DNA of 16,444 bases. Origin: Granulosicoccus sp964449565 (GTDB taxonomy: Bacteria; Pseudomonadota; Gammaproteobacteria; Granulosicoccales; Granulosicoccaceae). The notes under the pieces are model-generated. The model was not told the DNA's origin and made no database searches. It saw only the letters and a program-made list of their open reading frames with translations. Each line of letters starts with the position of its first letter. Within the stretch, counting starts at the first letter, position 1. The DNA lies in assembly GCA_964449565.1 (NCBI GenBank), contig CAYUZB010000085.1:1-16444 (forward strand), given 5' to 3'. Of this stretch, positions 1-5,410 are shown one piece after another. The position numbers and the translations under genes are program-made.

Positions 1-270
1 GGTGGTCGCGAAATCGCTAATGGCTTTTCTGAGCTTAACGATGCCGAAGATCAGGCAGCGCGCTTCAAGGCGCAAGTCGCGGACAAGGACGCTGGCGACG
101 AAGAGGCAATGCACTACGATGCCGACTATGTGCGTGCGCTCGAATACGGTATGCCACCGACAGCCGGGGAAGGTATCGGTATTGATCGACTGGTTATGCT
201 ATTGACGGCGTCCCCGAGTATTCGCGACGTGGTGCTGTTTCCGCATATGCGCCCTGAAGTGCAGGACTGA
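1..270 (+). CDS. lysS: Lysyl-tRNA synthetase, class II, C-terminal fragment
   Basis: The open frame enters from the left edge, so only the last 89 residues are present. LysS charges tRNA-Lys with lysine in the cytoplasm. The fragment holds the end of the class II catalytic domain: an ANGFSELNDAEDQ stretch, then YDADYVRALEYGMPP, then motif 3 as GEGIGIDRLVML with its ATP-binding arginine. It ends with the usual short tail, PHMRPE-type. These blocks are typical of bacterial LysS, and I am confident of the family. The stop codon lies inside the first unit of a 19-bp tandem repeat (256-312). A decayed copy of this same 3' end occurs about 950 bp downstream (1114-1221). The next gene is convergent and ends 95 bp away. 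I see no clear hairpin terminator between them. Confidence 0.96.
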   Translation, partial: GGREIANGFSELNDAEDQAARFKAQVADKDAGDEEAMHYDADYVRALEYGMPPTAGEGIGIDRLVMLLTASPSIRDVVLFPHMRPEVQD

Positions 271-312
271 ACTAGAAGTGCTGAACTGACTAAGAAGCGC
301 AGGACTAATTAA
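256..312. repeat. Three 19-bp tandem units spanning the lysS stop codon
   Basis: Units lie at 256-274, 275-293 and 294-312. The first, GAAGTGCAGGACTGAACTA, includes the last four lysS codons and its TGA. Each later unit matches the first at about 14 of 19 positions. The duplicated downstream copy of this region (from 1204) has only one such unit before the gene end, so the expansion probably happened in this copy after the larger duplication. No function is evident. Confidence 0.75.
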
Positions 313-364
313 CTGAACACTTAGCTGTGCCCCGAACAAAATGCTGGGCTGGTGAACACAACAC

Positions 365-979
365 TCAGCTTTCAAGGTTCCAGACGGTTGTTTCAGCCAG
401 TTCGCCATTCATCCAGAGTGTCTGTGTCAGGGTCATGCCGGACCTGCTGCGTACTGCCTTGAGCTCAATCTCTCTGAAAAAAGTAAAGCCGGTTTGCTCG
501 TTGAAAATCCGTTGACGGCGGTGTGCGATCAGCTCGTTCTTGCTGACGGACGTGAGCTCATGTTCTAGCAGTGGGATGTTCAGACTATTACCCTTTACCG
601 TTCTGGCATCCTTGTCCTCTTCCAAGGCACGCAGGATAAAGTCATCTTGTCCCAGTCGTACTGAGATCTCGTTGAGTTCGAAATTACTGCGATACGCGGT
701 GCTGTCATTCTTTTTTAGCGAGCACTCATGGCGAGTTCCGCTGCCCTCTCGGAAATGGTTTCGATCAAGCGCCTTCATTAGGGTTTTCGACCATGCCTTC
801 ATTGGCTTGGCGCGAATGACGTTGCCATTTCGCTGGAGGTTTAGGCCCACGTTATAATAAGCGTCCCCGAATGCCACCAGTCGTGGTGACAGCTCGCCAC
901 ATTCGAATGCGTTCGCAACGCCTGATGCGCCGAGCAATCCGACAAGCGCCAATGATCGAACGATAGATTTGGACAGCAT
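365..979 (-). CDS. Unrecognised secreted protein, paralogue A
   Basis: This encodes 204 residues. I do not recognise the family. The start at 979 is chosen because AGGAGG sits 6 nt upstream and the protein then begins directly with a Sec-type signal peptide: charged MLSKSIVR, a hydrophobic LALVGLLGASGV core and ANA before FEC. An upstream in-frame ATG at 1012 would add 11 polar residues. The mature part has two cysteines (FEC near its start and HEC about 55 residues later), which could form a disulfide in the periplasm. The C-terminal third (HRRQR, QTGFTFFREIELKAVRS, TLTQTLWMNGELAETT) is the most conserved part against the paralogue at 1230-1844. Overall identity is 150 of 204 residues without gaps. 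The gene is convergent with lysS. No catalytic motif, lipobox or membrane segment beyond the signal peptide is visible. Confidence 0.85.
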   Translation of the reverse strand: MLSKSIVRSLALVGLLGASGVANAFECGELSPRLVAFGDAYYNVGLNLQRNGNVIRAKPMKAWSKTLMKALDRNHFREGSGTRHECSLKKNDSTAYRSNFELNEISVRLGQDDFILRALEEDKDARTVKGNSLNIPLLEHELTSVSKNELIAHRRQRIFNEQTGFTFFREIELKAVRSRSGMTLTQTLWMNGELAETTVWNLES

Positions 980-1113
980 GGTTGATCCTCCTGTTGATCT
1001 TCCTGATGTCACAGTAGGCGTCTGGGCGGTAATCCAGTTTTAACAGGCTTATGCAGTCTGTGTCGTGGTTCAATCACGAAATGTCTATCGGTGCCGCATT
1101 TTGTTGCATCCCA

Positions 1114-1221
1114 GGCGAAGCAATCGATGTTGATAAAATGCTTATGCTATCGAGCGCATCTCGGAGTGCTCGTGAAAATGAACAGTTACCGCATATGCGT
1201 CCTGAAGTGCTGATTGATTAA
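1114..1221 (+). pseudogene. Relic of the lysS 3' end
   Basis: Read from GGC at 1114, this stretch aligns codon for codon, without gaps, with lysS 166-261. Seventeen of 32 residues and 69 of 96 bases are identical, including an uninterrupted PHMRPEV near the end. It terminates with TAA at 1219-1221. There is no start codon, no upstream domain, and motif 3 has lost its arginine (IDRL became VDKM). It is therefore a non-functional remnant carried along when the neighbouring gene was duplicated. Similarity upstream of 1114 is not convincing. Confidence 0.85.
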
Positions 1222-1229
1222 CAGAACAC

Positions 1230-1844
1230 TCAGCTATCAAGTTTCCAGGTTGTTGTCTCAGCCAGCTCGCCATTCATCCACAGTGTTTGTGTCAGGGTAA
1301 CACCGGACTTGCTGCGTACTGCTTTGAGTTCAATCTCGCGAAAAAAAGTGAAGCCGGTTTGCTGGTTGAAATGACGTTGTCGGCGGTGTGCGATCAGCTC
1401 GTTATTGTTGACGAATGTCAGTTCATGTTCGAATAAGGGGATGTGTAGGGTGTTGGCCCTTACCGTCTTTGATTCCCTGTCATCTTCGAAGGCACGCAAG
1501 ATGAAGTCATATTTGTTCTGTCGTACCGAGATATCGTTCAGTTCGAAATCGCTGCGATAAACGGTGGTGTCATTCTTTTTTCCCGAGCATTCGTAACGGG
1601 TGCCGCTACCGCTTCGGAAATGGCTTCGATCAAGTGTCTTCAGCAGGCCTTTTGACCAGTTCTTGATTGGGGTTGCGCGAACGACCTTGCCGTTGTCCTG
1701 GAGGGTGGGGCCCACATCGTAATAAGCATCTCCAAGCGAGAGCAATCGAGGTGACGGAACGCCACATTCGAATGCGCTGGCAACTCCCGACGCGCCAAGC
1801 AATCCGACAAGTGCCAGTGATCGAACTATTGAATGAGTTGACAT
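1230..1844 (-). CDS. Unrecognised secreted protein, paralogue B
   Basis: This encodes 204 residues, the same length as the gene at 365-979 and 73.5% identical to it. The start at 1844 follows AGGAGGA with 7 nt spacing. The signal peptide is nearly identical to that of paralogue A (SIVRSLALVGLLGASGVA, then SA before FEC). Both mature cysteines (FEC, YEC) are kept, as is the conserved C-terminal block. Substitutions concentrate in the first two thirds. Both copies are intact and lack frameshifts, so both are probably under selection. The gene is divergent from the patatin operon, with 190 bp between starts, and convergent with the lysS relic. I cannot assign a function. A periplasmic or secreted location is the only property the sequence supports. 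Confidence 0.85.
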   Translation of the reverse strand: MSTHSIVRSLALVGLLGASGVASAFECGVPSPRLLSLGDAYYDVGPTLQDNGKVVRATPIKNWSKGLLKTLDRSHFRSGSGTRYECSGKKNDTTVYRSDFELNDISVRQNKYDFILRAFEDDRESKTVRANTLHIPLFEHELTFVNNNELIAHRRQRHFNQQTGFTFFREIELKAVRSKSGVTLTQTLWMNGELAETTTWKLDS

Positions 1845-2034
1845 GGATTGATCCTCCTGACGCCAGTATACGCCTCACCTTCAAGCCCTTATTCATAGGG
1901 TTTTGCAGTCTGTGCGGTGGTTCAAGTGCCGAATGTCTAACGGTACCGGAATCTTTTGTATTGTCGGTCGGTATTTGAACTGGTTTTGTTTACTCGGCAT
2001 GGAAACTCCCCGACATCTACCTTATGATTTGTGC

Positions 2035-3039
2035 ATGGAGAACACGGCGATCATTGCAGAAGGTGGCGGGCAGCGCGGAATCTATACCGCCGGTGTGCTC
2101 GATGCCTTTCTGCACTTCGGCTTCAATCCCTTCACTATGGGTATTGGGGTATCTGCTGGCGCGCAAAATCTATTCAGCTATTTTCTTGAACAACCTGGCT
2201 ATGCGCGTCGTGCCATCGAAGAACTGACGCGCGAACCGGGTTTCTTTGTTCCGTATCGCTGGGTGGGTGAACGAGGCATCATTGATCTGGATGGGTATTT
2301 TGCCCATTCATTGAATGACCCGGATTATTTACTACCGTATCAACGCCTAACCAAGGTGCAAACCCAGCGACGGTTATATTTTGTCGCGACAGACATGGAA
2401 TCTCTCGAGCCGGTCTATCTCGAGCCCGATGAAAGTAATGTCGTGGAATATCTCAAAGCATCCAGTGCCGTACCTTTTCTGTACAAGGCGGGTGTTTCGT
2501 TTGGTGATCGCACCTTGCTTGATGGCGGTATCGCTGATCCGATACCGGTCAAACGTGCAATCGATCTGGGCGCAAAGCGGATGATTGTTATCCGTACCAC
2601 CAGTCAAGGCGCAGAACCCGGCTGGCGGCACCGGCTGGAACAATTTCGCAAGTTGCGGGCGCTGCCGTCACGAATGATTCGCATGCTGGAATGTTACGAG
2701 CGAGCGGAACGCGAAGCCGATTATTTTATCGATAATCATGACAAGGACATTGAGCTTGTAATGATCAGGCCGGAAATACCACTGAAGAGTCAGGTATTTG
2801 GTAGCCGCTCTGAAGACCTAGTCACTGATTACAAGGTTGGCTGGTATGACGGCGCGCAGGCAATCGCCGGCCTTGGTCACTGGCAGGTCGCCGATAGTGC
2901 CGTTGACAGATCAGTCAATAGAACAGCTGACGGAGTGGCCAATAGAACCACAACCAACAGAGCCACTGATAGAGTCGCCGATAAAGCTGACGAACAAGGC
3001 GCTGGTGAGCCGGCAGAGGACACAGCACTGTTATCATAA
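2035..3039 (+). CDS. Patatin-like phospholipase, YjjU type
   Basis: With the start at 2035 this is 334 residues. Patatins are serine hydrolases that cleave acyl esters of lipids with a Ser-Asp dyad. The oxyanion loop GGGQRG is at residues 10-15. The nucleophile is Ser40 in GVSAG and the partner is Asp163 in DGGIADPIPV. The order and neighbouring text (GVLDAF, SAGAQNL, QPGYARR, ASSAVPFLY, GAKRMIVIRT) closely follow E. coli YjjU, from memory. No signal peptide is seen, so it is probably cytosolic or peripheral. The start is uncertain: an in-frame ATG at 1999 would add 12 residues, YjjU has a longer N terminus, and neither site has a good ribosome binding site. The last 50 residues form a polar four-residue-repeat tail that YjjU lacks. 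This is the first gene of an operon; the thioesterase starts 4 bp after its stop. Confidence 0.9.
   Translation: MENTAIIAEGGGQRGIYTAGVLDAFLHFGFNPFTMGIGVSAGAQNLFSYFLEQPGYARRAIEELTREPGFFVPYRWVGERGIIDLDGYFAHSLNDPDYLLPYQRLTKVQTQRRLYFVATDMESLEPVYLEPDESNVVEYLKASSAVPFLYKAGVSFGDRTLLDGGIADPIPVKRAIDLGAKRMIVIRTTSQGAEPGWRHRLEQFRKLRALPSRMIRMLECYERAEREADYFIDNHDKDIELVMIRPEIPLKSQVFGSRSEDLVTDYKVGWYDGAQAIAGLGHWQVADSAVDRSVNRTADGVANRTTTNRATDRVADKADEQGAGEPAEDTALLS
2890..2988 (+). repeat. Degenerate 12-bp repeats encoding the patatin tail
   Basis: Residues 286-318 of the patatin protein are built of four-residue units such as VDRS, VNRT, ANRT, TNRA and TDRV, encoded by 12-bp units like GTCAATAGAACA and GCCAATAGAACC. 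One extra threonine codon (2950-2952) breaks the phase. The tail is low-complexity, charged and threonine/asparagine-rich, and lies after the conserved catalytic domain. It is probably disordered. Confidence 0.75.
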
Positions 3040-3043
3040 GTGC

Positions 3044-3553
3044 ATGAAATATATCTTTCGGCTACTTTGGCTGGTGTTAACCCAGTCGAGGCGCTCGCGC
3101 TGTGAATTGACTGGCCCTTGTGTAACGCATTTTCGCGTACTTCCCAACGACCTCGATGTTCTGATGCATGTGAACAATGGTGTCTACCTGACCATCGCTG
3201 ATCTGGGGCGAGCGGATCTATTGCTACGCTCGGATACTTACCACCGGATAAGAAAGAATGGTTGGTACGCGGTTGTCGCCGCTGAAACCATTCGTTTTAA
3301 AAAATCATTGAAACTGTGGCAACGCTTCAGCATTACTACCCGCGTCATCGCCTGGACGGAGAAATCCTTTTTCCTCGAACAGACATTTAATGTGGGGGAT
3401 ACCTTGGTCGCTCGAGCTGTTATCGATGTCCGCTTTCTGTCTCATCGCGGAGGAATCGTGACATCTGACGAACTGCTTGAACATCTCAATATCGACGCCG
3501 AGTCTCCGACGGTACCTGATTGGATTCAGAACTGGTCCAGGAACAACCAATGA
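3044..3553 (+). CDS. Hotdog-fold acyl-CoA thioesterase (4HBT / THEM6-like)
   Basis: The protein is 169 residues. Hotdog thioesterases hydrolyse acyl-CoA or acyl-carrier thioesters. The diagnostic stretch is residues 35-49, NDLDVLMHVNNGVYL, with Asp38 as the likely catalytic acid and HVNN as the family signature. It is followed by the central helix and the YAVVAAETIRFKKSL and WTEKSFFLEQTF strands. The arrangement, with an N-terminal hydrophobic stretch (FRLLWLVL) and GPCVTHFRVLPNDLD, resembles the THEM6 branch, whose substrates are poorly known. The start ATG at 3044 is 4 bp after the patatin stop, which fits translational coupling. The frame stays open further upstream to 2837, but that part only shadows the patatin repeat tail. 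Its stop overlaps the next start as ATGA. Confidence 0.85.
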   Translation: MKYIFRLLWLVLTQSRRSRCELTGPCVTHFRVLPNDLDVLMHVNNGVYLTIADLGRADLLLRSDTYHRIRKNGWYAVVAAETIRFKKSLKLWQRFSITTRVIAWTEKSFFLEQTFNVGDTLVARAVIDVRFLSHRGGIVTSDELLEHLNIDAESPTVPDWIQNWSRNNQ

Positions 3554-4365
3554 ACGGTATACGGAAAACCTTCGCCATTGCGCGTGATGAAATCCTGCGT
3601 TTGCCATCCACACGCCGAGGCTTGTTGTCACTCGCTGCGTTTGCGCTGATCTGGCTGGCGATCATGCTATATGCCTTGGTCCCTGCAGCCAATCTGGTAC
3701 AGAGTGGGCAATCGAGTGGGTTTGCCGAATTGATCTTTGCGCCTCTGGGTTTGTCGGTGCTTGCAGAGTGGCCTGCACCTTCGCTTGCCTTATATTGGAT
3801 ACTGGGTTTGTACCTGTTTCCATTTTTTACCGTGATGACTGCCGCCGATCAAACGGCTAGCGACAGAAGTCGCGGCACCCTCAGATTCTTTGCCTTGCGC
3901 TGTAGTCGACTCGACATTTTTCTCGGTCGGTTTCTGGGGCAGTTTTTCGTACAGTGTCTGTTGGTTCTGACAACTCTGGCGAGTGTATTGATTTTGATTG
4001 CGATCAAATCGCCAGACTTGCTAAGTGCAAGCCTTGAGCGCAGCCCGGTCATCATAGTCAATCTGGCCTTGTTGCTTTTACCCTATACCGCGTTGATGGC
4101 AGCGGTGTCGGTGATGGCAAAATCTGCGCGTCAAGCAACGCTGTTTGCGATGATGGCCTGGATTCTTGTCTCGATCATTATCTGGTACGTACAGCGAAAA
4201 TACGGTGAAGTGCCGCTACTTGACTGGGTATTACCTGGCTCGCAAATCACGCATTTACGAAAACTGTTTGACTGGCAAACACTGAACTATGCGCTTATTC
4301 CGTTAGTACATACAGTTGTTTTGCTTGGCTTCGGGGCATTCATGATGCACAGGCGGGATTTATGA
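3550..4365 (+). CDS. ABC-2 type transporter permease
   Basis: The protein is 271 residues with about six hydrophobic segments: near residues 24-42, 75-95, 130-155, 165-190, 200-220 and 245-265. It is the membrane half of an ABC-2 exporter whose ATPase is the gene at 4418. Family clues are the cytoplasmic loop DQTASDRSRGTLRFFALR followed by SRLDIFLGRFLGQ. This resembles the loop in NosY-like permeases between the first two helices and the GKFLG region. The substrate cannot be read from sequence. The start at 3550 is chosen because ATG overlaps the thioesterase stop (ATGA). The stop at 4363-4365 arises inside the first of four 20-bp tandem repeats, so the C terminus (MMHRRDL) has recently changed length. 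Confidence 0.88.
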   Translation: MNGIRKTFAIARDEILRLPSTRRGLLSLAAFALIWLAIMLYALVPAANLVQSGQSSGFAELIFAPLGLSVLAEWPAPSLALYWILGLYLFPFFTVMTAADQTASDRSRGTLRFFALRCSRLDIFLGRFLGQFFVQCLLVLTTLASVLILIAIKSPDLLSASLERSPVIIVNLALLLLPYTALMAAVSVMAKSARQATLFAMMAWILVSIIIWYVQRKYGEVPLLDWVLPGSQITHLRKLFDWQTLNYALIPLVHTVVLLGFGAFMMHRRDL

Positions 4366-4417
4366 TGCACGGGCGTGACTTATGGCGGGCGGGACCTATG
4401 ATGCATAGGCGAGATCA
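4342..4417 (+). repeat. Four 20-bp tandem units between permease and ATPase genes
   Basis: Units are 4342-4361, 4362-4381, 4382-4397 (shortened by 4 bp) and 4398-4417. Unit 1 is ATGATGCACAGGCGGGATTT. Unit 2 matches it at 17 of 20 positions and unit 4 at 16 of 20. Unit 4 runs straight into the ATPase start, forming CAATGA. Twenty is not a multiple of three, so each copy shifts the frame. This places the permease stop in unit 1/2. Confidence 0.9.
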
Positions 4418-4421
4418 ATGA
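4362..4421 (+). CDS. Possible 19-codon coupling mini-ORF created by the repeats
   Basis: An ATG at 4362 overlaps the permease stop (ATGA). From it an open frame of 19 codons, MMHGRDLWRAGPMMHRRDQ, ends in a TGA at 4419-4421 that overlaps the ATPase ATG, again as ATGA. It could carry terminating ribosomes from the permease to the ATPase despite the 52-bp gap. Its peptide is only a repeat of the permease C terminus, so a function for the product itself is unlikely. Translation is not shown by sequence alone. Confidence 0.25.
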   Translation: MMHGRDLWRAGPMMHRRDQ

Positions 4422-5323
4422 GCCTTATCGTTGCCAATGGGCTTAGCAAGCGTTATGGCGGTACAACTGCGCTTGATCAAATAACACTGACGCTTGAACC
4501 CGGTGCACCTGTCGCCTTGATCGGGCCGAACGGTGCAGGCAAGACCACCTTCCTCAGTTTATTGTGTGGATTCATACGGCCAAGCGCAGGTACTGTTCAG
4601 ATACTCGGTAAAAAACCGGGCAGCTCTTCACTCAGTGGTCGTCTTGCTGCCTTGCCGCAAGACGCGGTACTTGATCCGCGTCTGGGTATAGGAAGACAGT
4701 TGAGATTCTTAAGCGAGTTGCAAGGTATGACACGTCGCGAAGCGCGTGTCGATGTTGAACGTGTCCTGCAAGCTGTGGATCTGGCTGATGTTGTGCACAA
4801 GAAGCCAACCGAGCTTAGTCATGGCATGCGCAAGCGCGTATCCATTGCACAAACCTTGCTCGGTTCACCGAGCGTCGTTCTGCTTGATGAACCGACTGCA
4901 GGCATTGATCCACCAAACGCAAAAATGATTCGTGATGTTGTTCGTCGTGAGTCCGGTGAAATCACGTTTATCGTGAGCTCGCATAACCTGGATGAACTTG
5001 AACGCTTGTGCGAAACAGTCGTGTATCTGGAGAAGGGCAAGCTTTTGAGTCATGGCTCGCTTGCCGACGATACGACCAATGGGGTTTTAACGCTTCGTTT
5101 GATTGGCGCTGACGAAAGTGATTTTCTATCGGCCTGCATCATGTTACCAACTGTTCTCGATGTCAGCCGACTCGCGCAAGGTGATTACTTGTTGAAGGTT
5201 AGCGATGACATGCTGGCTAGCCAGGCAGTGCTTGAATTATTGCAACAACGTGGTTGGAAATACCGGCAATTGTCTCGTGGACGGACACTGGAAGAGCGGT
5301 TCTACGGCAGTTCGGCAGGCTAA
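4418..5323 (+). CDS. ABC transporter ATP-binding protein
   Basis: This is a 301-residue cytoplasmic ATPase that drives the neighbouring ABC-2 permease. The motifs are complete: Walker A GPNGAGKT at 36-43, signature LSHGM at 133-137, Walker B VVLLDEP with Asp157-Glu158, and the switch histidine in SSHNLDE. The second glycine of the canonical LSGG is histidine, a variant known in this DrrA/NosF-like class, so activity is expected. After about residue 215 there is an extra C-terminal domain of roughly 80 residues, typical of ATPases paired with separate ABC-2 permeases. The start at 4418 lies directly after the 20-bp repeats. The next gene begins 88 bp downstream, so the operon probably ends here. 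The substrate is unknown; the phospholipase and thioesterase partners hint at a lipid or acyl compound. Confidence 0.92.
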   Translation: MSLIVANGLSKRYGGTTALDQITLTLEPGAPVALIGPNGAGKTTFLSLLCGFIRPSAGTVQILGKKPGSSSLSGRLAALPQDAVLDPRLGIGRQLRFLSELQGMTRREARVDVERVLQAVDLADVVHKKPTELSHGMRKRVSIAQTLLGSPSVVLLDEPTAGIDPPNAKMIRDVVRRESGEITFIVSSHNLDELERLCETVVYLEKGKLLSHGSLADDTTNGVLTLRLIGADESDFLSACIMLPTVLDVSRLAQGDYLLKVSDDMLASQAVLELLQQRGWKYRQLSRGRTLEERFYGSSAG

Positions 5324-5410
5324 ATGCCGCATTCGGGCCAATACTCTGGTCTTTTATTCGCTAAGACTGTACAGTGCGGCTACTTAATGGCTGGAAGCTA
5401 GGCGAGTACG

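Larger units (their letters stand above)
166..1110. repeat. Tandem duplication, unit A (lysS 3' end, secreted-protein gene, upstream region)
   Basis: This unit aligns in direct orientation with 1114-1965. It covers the last 35 codons of lysS (counting the stop), the whole minus-strand gene at 365-979 and about 130 bp upstream of that gene. Shared landmarks are the CCGCATATGCG sequence (241 and 1189), the gene body, and the upstream block TGCAGTCTGTG (about 1052 and 1904). Unit A is longer than B, mostly because of the 19-bp expansion and an extra insert between the two gene ends. No terminal inverted repeats or transposase are present. Unequal recombination or slippage is the simplest origin. 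Confidence 0.8.
1114..1965. repeat. Tandem duplication, unit B (lysS relic, secreted-protein gene, upstream region)
   Basis: This is the second copy of the unit at about 166-1110, abutting it with only a few bases between. In order it carries a decayed lysS 3' end (1114-1221), the minus-strand paralogue (1230-1844) and the upstream block up to about 1965. That block matches 1049-1110 of unit A, including TGCAGTCTGTG and GAATGTCTA-like sequence. The right boundary is set where similarity fades and is approximate. Confidence 0.8.

Noticed and set aside
1865..1870. TATACT on the minus strand as a -10 box for paralogue B
   Set aside because: A start from it would place the 5' end on the ribosome binding site, and no -35 is seen at the right distance. 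The matching position in paralogue A is not conserved.
166..1965. The 0.9-kb duplication as a mobile element
   Set aside because: No transposase, terminal inverted repeats or target-site duplication are visible, and one unit includes part of lysS, which points to local duplication.
2837..3043. Long upstream extension of the thioesterase frame
   Set aside because: It overlaps the patatin repeat tail in another frame. The hotdog family starts near the ATG at 3044, which also fits operon spacing.
4814..4828. LSHGM signature as a sign of a dead ABC ATPase
   Set aside because: This variant is seen in active ABC-2 partner ATPases, and the Walker motifs and switch histidine are intact.
5331..5390. 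GCCGCA and TGCGGC inverted repeat between the ATPase and the cyclase
   Set aside because: The arms are 6 bp with a loop over 40 nt and no T-run, so chance is a sufficient explanation.
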